Notes: generated from the letters alone by a model not told the origin. A DNA stretch of 64,000 nt from Agromyces hippuratus (GCF_013410355.1 NZ_JACCFI010000001.1:310001-374000); one strand, 5' to 3'; positions 42,201-50,804 are shown, counted from the first letter of the stretch. Numbers and translations: made by a program.

Positions 42201-43770
42201 AGTACCGATCCCTCCGGGGCTGCCCGAGGTGTTCGGCGAGGGGGTGCGCGATCCGCTCGGCGATCTCGTCGCCCGCTACGCCCGCACGCACGGGCCGTTC
42301 ACGGCACAGGCGGTCGCCGCACGCTTCGGCATCGGCCAGGCCGTGGCATCCGCTGCGCTCGCGAGACTCGGCGGGGAGCGCCGCGTCGTCGAGGGCGAGT
42401 TCCTGCCGCATGGGTCGGGCCTGGAATGGTGCGACAGCGGGGTGCTCCGGCGCATCCGTCGACGCTCGCTCGCGGTGCTGCGAAACGAGGTCGAACCGGT
42501 CGAGCCCCGCGATTTCGCGCGGTTCCTGCCGTCGTGGCAGCACGTGGGCGGCAAGCTCGGCGGTGTCGACGGCGTCGCCGCGGTGATCGAGCAACTCGAG
42601 GGCGCGCGCATCCCCGCCTCGGCGTGGGAGGCGTACGTGCTGCCGGCCAGGGTCGCCGAATACCGGCCGGGCATGCTCGACGAGCTGACCGCATCGGGCG
42701 AGGTGCTCTGGGCCGGCACCGGGTCGCTCGGCGGCGACGACGGGTGGATCAGCCTGCACCTCGCCGAGACGGCCGAGCTCACGCTGCCTGCACCCGCGGC
42801 CGCACCACTCGACCCACTCGAGACCGAGCTCATCGCGGTGCTCGGCGGCGGCGGGGGCTTCTTCTTCCGGCAGTTGGCCGAGGCCGTCGGCTCCGAAGAC
42901 GACCGCGCGCTCGCCGACGCCCTCTGGCGACTCGTCTGGGCCGGGCTCGTGAGCAACGACACCTTCGCCCCGGTGCGCGGCCTGCTCGCCGGCGGGGGAG
43001 CCCACAAGACCGCTGCGCCGACCCCACGGGCACGGCTCCGGGCGGGTTCGCTCTCACGTCGGTCGCTCGCGGCGACCGTGCAGGCCGGGCGCACGGCCGC
43101 GGCCAGGGCCAATCCGCCGAGGGCTGCCGGGCGCTGGTCGGTGCTGCCGCTCGCGAGCAGCGCCGCCACGCCGCGGGCGCATGCGCTCGGCGAGGCGTTG
43201 CTCGAGCGCTACGGCATCGTCACGCGCGGCTCGGTCATGGCCGAGGCGCACGTCGGCGGGTTCGCGCTCGCGTATCGCACCCTCTCGGGGTTCGAGGACT
43301 CCGGGCGAGTGCGCCGCGGGTACTTCATCGACGGCCAGGGCGGGGCGCAGTTCGCGACCGGGGCGGCCGTCGATCGGCTCCGGGCTGCGCCGAAGGGCGA
43401 GGCGGTCGCGCTCGCGGCCACAGACCCGGCCAATCCGTTCGGCGCCGCCCTCGACTGGCCCGAGGTTCCCGGCGAGAACGCGCATCGCCCGGGGCGCAAG
43501 GCGGGCGCCTTCGTCGCCGTCGTCGACGGCGAGGCGGTGCTCTACCTCGAGCGCGGCGGGCGCACGACCCTCGTCTTCACCGACGACGAGGCCGCGCTCG
43601 CCGCGGCGACCGCGGCGCTCGCCACCGCGCTCACCCGGGGTCGCACCGAGCGGCTCCGGGTCGAGACGGTGAACGGCGGCGCGGTGTTCGGCTCCGTGCT
43701 CGACCGGCCGCTGCGCGCTGCAGGGTTCCGGGAGACGCCGAGAGGGCTTCGCTTCGATGCCAGAGGGTGA
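39244..43770 (+). CDS. lhr: ATP-dependent helicase Lhr (Lhr-Core plus C-terminal domain)
   Basis: 1,508-residue superfamily 2 helicase acting on DNA repair intermediates and RNA:DNA hybrids 3' to 5'. Motif I APTGSGKTLAAF (about 44-55), motif Ia LSPLKALGVD, motif II VDEIHALAG (near 167), motif III GLSATVRPHEEV, motif IV-VI TIVFANSRRLAERL, ATSSLELGIDMG and QRLGRAGHQ. The DEAD/H-associated, winged-helix and long C-terminal parts continue from residue about 450 to the end. Length equals the mycobacterial Lhr, known to be mutagen-inducible. ATG at 39244 follows TTGAATGGACAC. It overlaps nei2 by 14 nt. Confidence 0.95.
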   Translation: MTEALDAFSPATRAWFTESFSAPTTVQNGAWQAISRGEHSLVVAPTGSGKTLAAFLWAIDRLHHEGADAESTGTRVIYLSPLKALGVDVERNLRAPLVGIARTAAAHGLEVPEVSVGVRSGDTPPGERRRLVTHPPEILITTPESLFLMLTSAARETLRGVQTVIVDEIHALAGTKRGSHLALSLERLDELTAEPVQRIGLSATVRPHEEVARFLGGTRAVTIVAPASGKRFDLRVTVPVDDLSDLAGETGAGTVWPHVEEAILDEVLAHRSTIVFANSRRLAERLTARLNELWAERAAAPVEALTVPGGTAKRTPAEMVGASGITTGAPPVIARSHHGSVSKEERALVEDDLKSGRLRCVVATSSLELGIDMGAVDLVMQVESPPSVASGLQRLGRAGHQVGEVSKGLIFPKHRADVLHSAVVAERMIGGAIEELRIPANPLDVLAQQTIAATALDEWDVEAWFELVRRAAPYAALPRSAFDATLDLLAGRYPSDRFGELRARIVWDRDTGTIVGRRGAQRLAVTSGGTIPDRGMFGVFMVGEAGPGRRVGELDEEMVYESRVGDVFALGATSWRIQEITHDRVLVAPAFGEPGRLPFWKGDGIGRSAELGAAIGGFIAELSGAPASDALARSRAAGLDERAAVNLVKFIDDQRAATRVVPDATNLVVERFRDELGDWRIVLHSPYGMRVHAPWALAIGARVREQSGVDSNAVASDDGIVLRMPDTGDDPPGAELFAFEPAELSELVTANVGGSALFAARFRECAARALILPRSNPGKRSPLWQQRQRASQLLEVARDFPEFPIVLEAVRECLQDVYDLPALTRLAERIERRELRFVEVTTESPSPFASSLLFGYVGAFMYEGDAPLAERRAAALSLDPALLAELLGTVELRELLDPEVVDEVERMLQRLHPDRVARGDEGVADLLGDLGPLTADEVAARIDDETDAAAALAALVAARRAAPVSFAGRSWFVAVEDVSRLRDALGVPIPPGLPEVFGEGVRDPLGDLVARYARTHGPFTAQAVAARFGIGQAVASAALARLGGERRVVEGEFLPHGSGLEWCDSGVLRRIRRRSLAVLRNEVEPVEPRDFARFLPSWQHVGGKLGGVDGVAAVIEQLEGARIPASAWEAYVLPARVAEYRPGMLDELTASGEVLWAGTGSLGGDDGWISLHLAETAELTLPAPAAAPLDPLETELIAVLGGGGGFFFRQLAEAVGSEDDRALADALWRLVWAGLVSNDTFAPVRGLLAGGGAHKTAAPTPRARLRAGSLSRRSLAATVQAGRTAAARANPPRAAGRWSVLPLASSAATPRAHALGEALLERYGIVTRGSVMAEAHVGGFALAYRTLSGFEDSGRVRRGYFIDGQGGAQFATGAAVDRLRAAPKGEAVALAATDPANPFGAALDWPEVPGENAHRPGRKAGAFVAVVDGEAVLYLERGGRTTLVFTDDEAALAAATAALATALTRGRTERLRVETVNGGAVFGSVLDRPLRAAGFRETPRGLRFDARG

Positions 43771-44533
43771 CACCGTCTATCGGGCTGCACGACTGCTCGA
43801 CGAGGCGCTCGCCGGCCGCACGGTGTCGCGCACCGACTTCCGGGTGCCGGCGCTCGCCGAGGTCGACCTGGCGGGCGAGCCGGTGCACTCCGTCGCGAGC
43901 CGCGGCAAGCACCTCCTGATGCGCATCGGCGGGGTCGTCGTGCACTCGCACCTGAAGATGGAGGGGGAATGGCGGGTGTTCCGCCCCGGCCAGCCGTGGC
44001 GACGGCCCACCTGGCAGGCGCGCGCGATCATCGACGTGCCGGATGCCTCGGCGGTCGGCTTCGACCTCGGCACCCTCGAGCTGTTCGGTGCTGCAGAAGA
44101 GGCGGAACGGTTCGCCTACCTCGGGCCCGACCTGCTCGGGCCCGACTGGGACGCAGAGGAGGCCGTGCGCCGGCTCGCGAGCTCGCCCGAGACGCCGATC
44201 GCGGTCGCCCTCGCCGAGCAGCGCAACCTCGCCGGGCTCGGCAACGTCTACGTCAACGAGGTGTGCTTCCTCCGGGGCATCCTGCCGGCCCGGCCGGTCG
44301 GAGAGGTCGAGCTCGCGCCCCTCGTTTCACTCGCGAGCCGCGTCATCCGTGCGAACCGCGACCGCGCGGTGCGCACGACCACCGGCGACACGCATCGAGG
44401 CCGGCAGCTCTGGGTCTACGGCCGAGGCGGCGAGGCGTGCCGACGCTGCAGAACGCTCATCGAGCACGGGCGTCTCGGACGCACCGAGCTCGAACTGCGG
44501 GAGACCTGGTGGTGCCCGAACTGCCAGCGCTAG
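43757..44533 (+). CDS. nei2: Formamidopyrimidine/endonuclease VIII-family DNA glycosylase (Nei2)
   Basis: Base-excision glycosylase/AP lyase for oxidised bases. The 258-residue protein starts M-P-E-G-D-T-V, with the Pro2/Glu3 catalytic pair (P-E) of the family, a conserved lysine in SRGKHLLM, the helix-2-turn-helix region RNLAGLGNVYVNEVCFLRGILP, and a C-terminal zinc finger C-x2-C ... C-x2-C (CRRCRTLIEHG and WWCPNCQR). The Nei2 type rather than Fpg by GDTVYRAA. Its start lies inside the lhr 3' end (14-nt overlap, different frame), so both are probably made together. Confidence 0.93.
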   Translation: MPEGDTVYRAARLLDEALAGRTVSRTDFRVPALAEVDLAGEPVHSVASRGKHLLMRIGGVVVHSHLKMEGEWRVFRPGQPWRRPTWQARAIIDVPDASAVGFDLGTLELFGAAEEAERFAYLGPDLLGPDWDAEEAVRRLASSPETPIAVALAEQRNLAGLGNVYVNEVCFLRGILPARPVGEVELAPLVSLASRVIRANRDRAVRTTTGDTHRGRQLWVYGRGGEACRRCRTLIEHGRLGRTELELRETWWCPNCQR

Positions 44534-44559
44534 CTAGCGTGCCGTTGGCCCGGCCGGGC

Positions 44560-44910
44560 TCAGCTGACCGGTCCGGTCCACTTCTCGCCCGGGCCCTTGC
44601 CGATCGGGTCGGGAATGACGGATGCCTCGCGGAACGCGAGTTGCAGCGAGCGCAGGCCGTCGCGCAGCGAGCGCGCGTGCATGTCGCTGATCTCGGGGGC
44701 GCCGGCCGTGATGAGCCCGGCGAGGGCGTTGATGAGCTTGCGCGCCTCGTCGAGGTCGATCTGCTCCTCGGGGTCTTCGGCCAGCCCGACCTTCACGGCG
44801 GCGGCGCTCATGAGGTGCACGGCGGCGGTCGTGATGATCTCGACTGCGGGGACCTCGGCGATGTCGCGGGTGGCGCCCTCGACCGTGGTCTCGTCTGAAC
44901 TACTGTTCAC
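44560..44910 (-). CDS. DUF1844 domain protein
   Basis: 116 residues. The domain is recognisable as IPAVEIITTAAVHLMSAAAVKVGLAEDPEEQIDLDEARKLINALAGLITAGAPEISDMHARSLRDGLRSLQLAFRE. Function unknown; the gene neighbours infC in many Actinobacteria, as here, divergent from it. The ATG complement lies at the upstream end of the infC promoter region. Predominantly helical, soluble. Confidence 0.9.
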   Translation of the reverse strand: MNSSSDETTVEGATRDIAEVPAVEIITTAAVHLMSAAAVKVGLAEDPEEQIDLDEARKLINALAGLITAGAPEISDMHARSLRDGLRSLQLAFREASVIPDPIGKGPGEKWTGPVS

Positions 44911-44923
44911 GGATTTCCTCTGC

Positions 44924-44929
44924 TAGACT
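44924..44929 (+). promoter_or_regulatory. -10 element of the infC-rpmI-rplT operon
   Basis: TAGACT, leaving an untranslated leader of about 240 nt before the infC start. No consensus -35 at standard spacing. Confidence 0.5.
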
Positions 44930-44935
44930 ACTTCG

Positions 44936-45172
44936 GGCTCCGGGGCTTCACCCCGGTACGAAAGTGGAGATTCTCCCACCCGCGCATACCGCTTCATCAA
45001 GGTTACCGGGTCATTGCACTCCGCTCCCACGTCGCAAGACGGGGGAGTAGGTAGGGTGCCGCATGAAAAGTACGGTGGAAATCCGTGCACGCATGCGCGA
45101 ATTTCTCCTTTCGTCGTCGGGCGGCAACCGCCTCCCGACCGAGCGAAACAGCTTGAGTAGAGGAGAACACGC
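44936..45172 (+). promoter_or_regulatory. Long leader of the infC operon
   Basis: About 237 nt without an obvious gene. It contains a small hairpin, CCGGGG-CTTCA-CCCCGG (44942-44958), and further paired possibilities around GGGGGAGTAGG and CTCCCAC. Autoregulation of infC-rpmI-rplT by L20 or IF3 is known in other bacteria; whether this leader is such a site is inference. Confidence 0.35.
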
Positions 45173-45793
<621 letters not shown>

Positions 45794-45848
45794 GCCAAAC
45801 ATCCCCGTCCGTCACTCGCGTGACGGCAGAACCAAGGAGAAATACGAG

Positions 45849-46043
45849 ATGCCGAAGCAGAAGACCCACTCCGGGTCCAAGAAGCGCTTCAAGATCACCG
45901 GTAGCGGCAAGATCAAGAAGCAGCAGGCCGGTATGCGCCACAACCTCGAGGTCAAGTCCTCGAAGCGCAAGGCCCGTCTGAACCAGGACAAGGTCGTGTC
46001 GGCCCCCGACGCCAAGGTCATCAAGAAGCTTCTCGGCCACTGA
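45849..46043 (+). CDS. rpmI: 50S ribosomal protein L35
   Basis: 64 residues, the typical L35 length, with MPKQKTHSGSKKRFKITGSGKI and KRKARLNQDKVV. AAGGAGAAATACGAG precedes the ATG. Between infC (55 nt) and rplT (32 nt): the universal order. Confidence 0.97.
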   Translation: MPKQKTHSGSKKRFKITGSGKIKKQQAGMRHNLEVKSSKRKARLNQDKVVSAPDAKVIKKLLGH

Positions 46044-46075
46044 GCCGCGAGACCCGTTAAGGAAGAAACAGAGTC

Positions 46076-46462
46076 ATGGCAAGAGTGAAGCGGGCGGTCA
46101 ACGCCCACAAGAAGCGCCGGGTCATTCTCGAGCGCGCCAGCGGTTACCGCGGCCAGCGTTCGCGTCTCTACCGCAAGGCCAAGGAGCAGGTCACCCACTC
46201 CCTCGTCTACGCGTACCGCGACCGCCGCCAGAAGAAGGGCGACTTCCGTCGCCTCTGGATCCAGCGCATCAACGCCGCGTCGCGTGCGAACGGCCTCACG
46301 TACAACCGCCTGATCCAGGGCCTCGGCCTCGCAGGCATCCAGGTCGACCGTCGCATCCTCGCCGACCTCGCGGTCAACGAGCCCGCGACGTTCGCCGCGC
46401 TGGTCGAGTCGGCCAAGAAGGCCCTCCCGGCCGACACCTCGGCTCCGAAGACCGCCGCGTAA
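46076..46462 (+). CDS. rplT: 50S ribosomal protein L20
   Basis: 128 residues with MARVKRAVNAHKKRRVILERASGYRGQRSRLYRKAKEQVTHSL and NAASRANGLTYNRLIQGLGLAGIQVDRRILADLAVNEPATFAALV, the whole L20 family plus a short Ala/Pro C-terminus. It binds 23S rRNA early in assembly and, in other bacteria, its own mRNA leader. AAGGAAG precedes the ATG. A strong hairpin follows the stop. Confidence 0.97.
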   Translation: MARVKRAVNAHKKRRVILERASGYRGQRSRLYRKAKEQVTHSLVYAYRDRRQKKGDFRRLWIQRINAASRANGLTYNRLIQGLGLAGIQVDRRILADLAVNEPATFAALVESAKKALPADTSAPKTAA

Positions 46463-46480
46463 GCAGCGACTTCAGCGTTC

Positions 46481-46530
46481 GAACGGCCCGGCACCCTCTG
46501 CTCTGACGAGCGAGGCGTGCCGGGCCGTTC
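46481..46530 (+). terminator. Terminator of the infC-rpmI-rplT operon
   Basis: Perfect 14-bp stem (GAACGGCCCGGCAC with its inverse) around a 22-nt loop that can pair further (GCTC/GAGC). No real T-tract follows. Confidence 0.7.
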
Positions 46531-46543
46531 CGCATTCCCCCGG

Positions 46544-46549
46544 TAGAAT
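46544..46549 (+). promoter_or_regulatory. -10 element of a leaderless methyltransferase gene
   Basis: TAGAAT is followed by six bases and the ATG at 46556. Confidence 0.5.
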
Positions 46550-46555
46550 CGGGGC

Positions 46556-47368
46556 ATGCTCGAGAACCCCCGATCGCCGCGCGTGCGCGCAGTAGCGAAG
46601 CTCGCCCGCAAGGCAGCACGTGTCGAGAGCGGCATGTTCCTGCTCGAGGGCCCCCAGGCGGTCGCCGAGGCGCTGACCTTCCGGTCCGAGCTCGTCATCG
46701 AGCTCTTCGCCACGCCGACCGCGCTCGAGCGCTACCCCGAGCTCGCCGATGCCGCGGCCTCGGCCGACGTCGAGATCGAGTTCGTCACCGAAGAGGTGCT
46801 CGACTCGATGGCCGACACGGTCACGCCGCAGGGCTTCGTGGCCGTCTGCCGCCAGTTCCCGACCGCGGTGAAAGACGTCTTCGCAGCCAAGCCCAAGCTC
46901 GTCGCCATCCTCGAAGAGGTGCGCGATCCGGGCAACGCCGGCACCATCGTGCGTGCGGCCGACGCCGCGGGCGCCGACGCCGTCATCTTCACGGGGCGCA
47001 CGGTCGACCTCTACAACCCGAAGGTCGTCCGCTCCTCCACCGGCTCGATCTTCCACCTGCCCGTCGCCATCGGCGCCGAGCTCGCCGACGTGCTCGTGCG
47101 GGCACGTGCCGCGGGCCTCACCGTGCTCGCCGCCGATGTGAAGGGCGACGACCTGCTCTCCGCCCGCAACGACGGCGTGCTCGCCGGGCCGACCGCCTGG
47201 GTGTTCGGCAACGAGGCCAGGGGCCTGCCCGACGAACAGCTCGAGCTCGCCGATCGCGTGGTCACCGTGCCGATCTACGGGCACGCCGAATCGATGAACC
47301 TCGCGACCGCGGCATCCGTCTGCCTGTACGAGAGCGCCTTCGCGCAGCGCACCGCTGATCACGGTTAG
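46556..47368 (+). CDS. TrmH/SpoU family RNA 2'-O-methyltransferase
   Basis: 270 residues with an N-terminal SpoU substrate-binding domain (LARKAARVESGMFLLEGPQAVAEAL) and the trefoil-knot catalytic domain: motif 1 ILEEVRDPGNAGTIVRAADAAGADAV, motif 2 WVFGNEARGLPDE, motif 3 VPIYGHAESMNLATAASVCLYE. It methylates ribose in rRNA or tRNA; the rplT-adjacent member in Actinobacteria is usually annotated as a 23S rRNA methyltransferase. TsnR-type resistance is possible but less likely for a core gene. Confidence 0.92.
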   Translation: MLENPRSPRVRAVAKLARKAARVESGMFLLEGPQAVAEALTFRSELVIELFATPTALERYPELADAAASADVEIEFVTEEVLDSMADTVTPQGFVAVCRQFPTAVKDVFAAKPKLVAILEEVRDPGNAGTIVRAADAAGADAVIFTGRTVDLYNPKVVRSSTGSIFHLPVAIGAELADVLVRARAAGLTVLAADVKGDDLLSARNDGVLAGPTAWVFGNEARGLPDEQLELADRVVTVPIYGHAESMNLATAASVCLYESAFAQRTADHG

Positions 47369-47411
47369 GTAACCACTGCCCGACTCCGCGCCGCTGGGCC
47401 GCTGCTGGCCC

Positions 47412-47417
47412 TAGTTT
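47412..47417 (+). promoter_or_regulatory. -10 element of gluA
   Basis: TAGTTT ends seven bases before the gluA ATG. Confidence 0.4.
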
Positions 47418-47424
47418 TGGGGAT

Positions 47425-48213
47425 ATGGAGCCAATGCAGCCTGCCCCGCCGACCTCCAACATCTCGGTGCGTCGCGGCGAGCCGCTCGTGGTCATCGACC
47501 ACGTCGACAAGCACTACGGCGAGCTGCACGTGCTGAACGACATCAACACCGTCGTGAACCGCGGCGAGGTCGTCGTCGTCATCGGCCCGAGCGGTTCGGG
47601 CAAGTCGACGCTCTGCCGTGCGATCAACCGTCTCGAGACCATCGACTCCGGCTCCATCGCGATCGACGGCGTGAAGCTGCCCGAAGAGGGCGCGGCGCTC
47701 GCGAAGCTGCGTGCCGACGTCGGAATGGTGTTCCAGTCGTTCAACCTGTTCGCGCACAAGACGGTGCTCGAGAACGTCACGCTCGCGCCGATCAAGGTCA
47801 AGCGCATGTCGCGCAGAGACGCCGAGGCGAAGGCGATGGAACTGCTCGAGCGCGTCGGCGTGGCGAACCAGGCGAAGAAGCTCCCGGCCCAGCTCTCGGG
47901 CGGTCAGCAGCAGCGCGTCGCCATCGCCCGTTCGCTCGCGATGAACCCCAAGCTCATCCTCATGGACGAGCCGACGAGCGCACTCGACCCCGAGATGATC
48001 AACGAGGTGCTCGACGTCATGATCGGTCTGGCCAAAGACGGCATGACCATGATCGTCGTCACGCACGAGATGGGCTTCGCCCGCAAGGCGGCCGATCGGG
48101 TGCTGTTCATGGCCGACGGGAAGATCGTCGAAGAGGCCACGCCCGCGGAGTTCTTCGACAACCCGAAGTCCGAACGTGCGAAGGACTTCCTCTCGAAGAT
48201 CCTCGAGCACTAG
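47425..48213 (+). CDS. gluA: Glutamate-type ABC importer ATPase
   Basis: 262 residues with Walker A GPSGSGKST, Q-loop VFQSFNLFAHKTVLEN, signature LSGGQQQRVAIARSL, Walker B LILMDEPTSALD and H-loop VTHEMGFARK: the polar amino acid transporter (PAAT) class. The first 20 residues are an extra, Pro-rich start. First gene of a four-gene cluster with the order ATPase, binding protein, permease, permease, as in the GluABCD glutamate system of C. glutamicum. Confidence 0.93.
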   Translation: MEPMQPAPPTSNISVRRGEPLVVIDHVDKHYGELHVLNDINTVVNRGEVVVVIGPSGSGKSTLCRAINRLETIDSGSIAIDGVKLPEEGAALAKLRADVGMVFQSFNLFAHKTVLENVTLAPIKVKRMSRRDAEAKAMELLERVGVANQAKKLPAQLSGGQQQRVAIARSLAMNPKLILMDEPTSALDPEMINEVLDVMIGLAKDGMTMIVVTHEMGFARKAADRVLFMADGKIVEEATPAEFFDNPKSERAKDFLSKILEH

Positions 48214-48269
48214 AGACCTGCGCCGGCGCGTTCGGCGAGGAACCATCACACAGGAGAAGAGGCAGAGAC

Positions 48270-49130
48270 ATGAAACGCATGAGAATGGCGCTCGTGGCGG
48301 CAGCTGCGGTATCGGCGCTCGCGCTGGCCGGCTGCGCCGGCGACGGAGGAACCGAGGAGCCCTCGGCAGAACCGGCCCCGACCTTCGAAGCAGGAACCAC
48401 CATGGCGAAGCTCTCCGAGGCCGGTGAGATCAACGTCGGCACGAAGTTCGACCAGCCGCTCTTCGGCCTGAAGGGGCCGTCGGGCGACCCCGAGGGCTTC
48501 GACGTCGAGATCGCGAAGATCATCGCGAGCGAGCTCGGCATCGACGAGGAGAACATCAACTGGACCGAGACGGTCTCGGCCAACCGCGAACCGTTCATCG
48601 AGAACGGCCAGGTCGACATCGTCGTCGCGACGTACACGATCAACGACAAGCGCAAGGAGGTCGTCTCCTTCGCAGGCCCGTACTACATGGCAGGTCAGTC
48701 GATCCTCGTGCTCGCCGACAACGACGACATCAAGTCCGAAGAAGATCTCGTCGGCCAGCCCGTGTGCTCCGTCACCGGCTCCACGCCGGCGGCCAACCTG
48801 AAGGAACTCGGCGCCGAGGTCATCGAGACCGATACCTACAGCAACTGCCTCGAGCCGCTCCGCAGCGGCCAGGTCGTCGCGGTATCGACCGACAACGTGA
48901 TCCTCGCGGGCCTCGCGGCCCAGAACGAGGGCGAGTTCAAGGTCGTGGGCGAGCCCTTCACCGAGGAGCCCTACGGCATCGGCCTCGCGCTCGATGACAC
49001 GGACTTCCGCATGTGGATCAACGACGTGCTCGAAGAGGCCTACGAAGACGGCCGCTACGAGGAGGCGTGGAACTCCACCGCCGGAGCCGTGCTGCCCTTC
49101 GTCGAGCCGCCGGCCGTCGACCGCTACTGA
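48270..49130 (+). CDS. gluB: Glutamate-type substrate-binding lipoprotein
   Basis: 286 residues with a lipoprotein signal peptide: basic start MKRMRM, hydrophobic core, and lipobox LALAGC with C22 as the lipidated residue. The mature SBP_bac_3 fold has GEINVGTKFDQPLFGLKGPSGDPEGFDVEIAKIIASELG and DIVVATYTINDKRKEVVSFAGPYYMAGQ, typical of glutamate/glutamine/aspartate binding proteins. Two cysteines (QPVCSVTGSTPA and SNCLEPL) may form a disulfide. A stable hairpin follows. Confidence 0.92.
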   Translation: MKRMRMALVAAAAVSALALAGCAGDGGTEEPSAEPAPTFEAGTTMAKLSEAGEINVGTKFDQPLFGLKGPSGDPEGFDVEIAKIIASELGIDEENINWTETVSANREPFIENGQVDIVVATYTINDKRKEVVSFAGPYYMAGQSILVLADNDDIKSEEDLVGQPVCSVTGSTPAANLKELGAEVIETDTYSNCLEPLRSGQVVAVSTDNVILAGLAAQNEGEFKVVGEPFTEEPYGIGLALDDTDFRMWINDVLEEAYEDGRYEEAWNSTAGAVLPFVEPPAVDRY

Positions 49131-49140
49131 TCGGCACGAG

Positions 49141-49164
49141 TCCCGGGCGGGAGACCGCCCGGGA
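49141..49164 (+). promoter_or_regulatory. Intercistronic hairpin between gluB and gluC
   Basis: Perfect 10-bp stem TCCCGGGCGG with a GAGA tetraloop, 10 nt after gluB. Such hairpins can protect or partly terminate binding-protein mRNA so that it exceeds permease mRNA. Confidence 0.6.
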
Positions 49165-49198
49165 CCCGTCCCTCCCGCACTGACCAGAACGGAGACGC

Positions 49199-49846
49199 GT
49201 GGACGCCGTCATCGAGAACCTGCCGACGTTCCTCGAGGGCTTCAGGATGACCCTGCTGCTGCTCGTGGTGAGCGGCATCTCGGCACTCATCCTCGGCACG
49301 ATCATCGCCGCGATGCGCATCTCCCCGGTCGGATCGCTGCGCGCGTTCGCGACGGTCTACACCGAACTCGTGCGCAACACGCCGCTCACGCTCGTGCTCC
49401 TCTTCTGCGCGATCATCCTGCCCTACCTCGGCTCGCGGCTCGACTACGTGACGGCCGCGATGATCGGCCTCGCCGTGTACACGTCGCCGTTCGTGGCCGA
49501 GGCCCTCCGCTCGGGCATCAACGGCGTTCCGCTCGGCCAGGCCGAGGCCGCACGCAGCGTGGGGCTCGGGTTCGGTCAGACGGTCAGCCTGGTGATCATG
49601 CCGCAGGCGTTCCGCATGACGATCCCGCCGCTCATCAACGTCTTCATCGCACTCACGAAGAACACCTCGGTCGCCGGCGGCTTCTTCGTCTTCGAACTCT
49701 TCGCCGCAACCCGCGAGATCGCGAACGCGAACGGCAACGCCGTGATCGCGATCCTGATGGCGGCAGCAACCCTCTACCTCGTGATCACGGTGCCGCTCGG
49801 CATCCTGGCCGGACGCCTCGAACGCAAATGGGTGGTGCAGCGATGA
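49199..49846 (+). CDS. gluC: Glutamate-type ABC importer permease 1
   Basis: 215 residues from a GTG after AACGGAGACGC. Five hydrophobic segments, with the EAA coupling loop as EALRSGINGVPLGQAEAARSVGLGFGQTVSLVIMPQAFRM, the HisMQ-family form. The inner-membrane channel partner of GluD. Ends with an ATGA overlap with gluD. Confidence 0.9.
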   Translation: MDAVIENLPTFLEGFRMTLLLLVVSGISALILGTIIAAMRISPVGSLRAFATVYTELVRNTPLTLVLLFCAIILPYLGSRLDYVTAAMIGLAVYTSPFVAEALRSGINGVPLGQAEAARSVGLGFGQTVSLVIMPQAFRMTIPPLINVFIALTKNTSVAGGFFVFELFAATREIANANGNAVIAILMAAATLYLVITVPLGILAGRLERKWVVQR

Positions 49847-50769
49847 CTCACTCATCGGTTCTCTTCGACGCTCCCGGCCCGAAGGCGCGGCGGCTCTCGG
49901 TGGTCTCGTCGATCCTCACGGGCGTGGTCATCGTCGGCGGCCTCGCCTGGATGGTGTGGACCCTCGCGCAGCCCCGTGAGAGCGGTGGCATCACGCTTCC
50001 CGGCTTCTTCGACCCGAGCCGCTGGGACATCTTCGCCGATCCCGAGGTCTGGCAGTTCATCATCTTCGAGGGCGTGGTCGGCACCTTGCGCGCGGCGTTC
50101 ACCGCGGCGGTCTTCGCGATCGCACTCGGTGTGCTGTTCTCGTTGCTGCGCAGCTCGGAGCGCGCGTGGATCCGCGTTCCGACGACGGTGGTGCTCGAGT
50201 TCCTGCGCGGCATGCCGGTGCTGCTCATGATGCTGTTCATCCTGCTCGTGCTGAACACCGGATCGTTCTGGGCCGTGGTGATGGCGCTCAGCCTCTACAA
50301 CGGCGCCATCATCGGCGAGGCCCTGCGCGCCGGCCTCGCCTCGCTTCCCCGCGGGCAGCGCGAAGCCGGCCTCAGCCTCGGCATGCGGCCGCTGCAGTCG
50401 AAGATGCTCGTGGAGTTCCCGCAGGCCTTCCGCCAGATGCTGCCGATCATCGTCGCGCAGCTCGTGGTGCTCCTGAAGGACACCTCGCTCGGGTTCATCG
50501 TCGGCTACACCGAACTCCTGCGCGTGACCATGAACAACCTCGCCAGCTTCTACGGCAATCGCTACCTGTTCTCGCTGTTCGTCGTCGCCCTGGCGCTGTA
50601 CCTGATCATGAACCTGTCGCTCTCGTGGTTCGCACGCTGGCTCTCGAAGCGCACGGCGTCGAAGTCGAGCGGTGCAAGGCTCGACCCCGACAATCCGAAC
50701 CAGGCGATCCTCATGGCCGAGGCGTCCGCAGCGGCGCGTCAGTCCGAAACGCAGCACGGCAGCATGTGA
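49843..50769 (+). CDS. gluD: Glutamate-type ABC importer permease 2
   Basis: 308 residues, longer than gluC by an N-terminal helix and an extracytoplasmic stretch before the HisMQ core. Coupling loop: GEALRAGLASLPRGQREAGLSLGMRPLQSKMLVEFPQAFRQM. A polar C-terminal tail (ASKSSGARLDPDNPNQ) extends past the last helix. Starts inside the gluC stop, the two together forming a heterodimeric channel for GluA. Confidence 0.9.
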   Translation: MTHSSVLFDAPGPKARRLSVVSSILTGVVIVGGLAWMVWTLAQPRESGGITLPGFFDPSRWDIFADPEVWQFIIFEGVVGTLRAAFTAAVFAIALGVLFSLLRSSERAWIRVPTTVVLEFLRGMPVLLMMLFILLVLNTGSFWAVVMALSLYNGAIIGEALRAGLASLPRGQREAGLSLGMRPLQSKMLVEFPQAFRQMLPIIVAQLVVLLKDTSLGFIVGYTELLRVTMNNLASFYGNRYLFSLFVVALALYLIMNLSLSWFARWLSKRTASKSSGARLDPDNPNQAILMAEASAAARQSETQHGSM

Positions 50770-50798
50770 GGCGACCCGACCGGGCGGATCGCGCCCGG

Positions 50799-50804
50799 TA
50801 GACT
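50799..50804 (+). promoter_or_regulatory. -10 element of pheS
   Basis: TAGACT ends eight bases before the pheS GTG. Confidence 0.45.

Noticed and set aside
40008..43919. Long plus-strand frame in a second phase over lhr and nei2
   Set aside because: Arg/Ala/Pro-rich out-of-frame translation; the Lhr helicase motifs occupy the other frame throughout.
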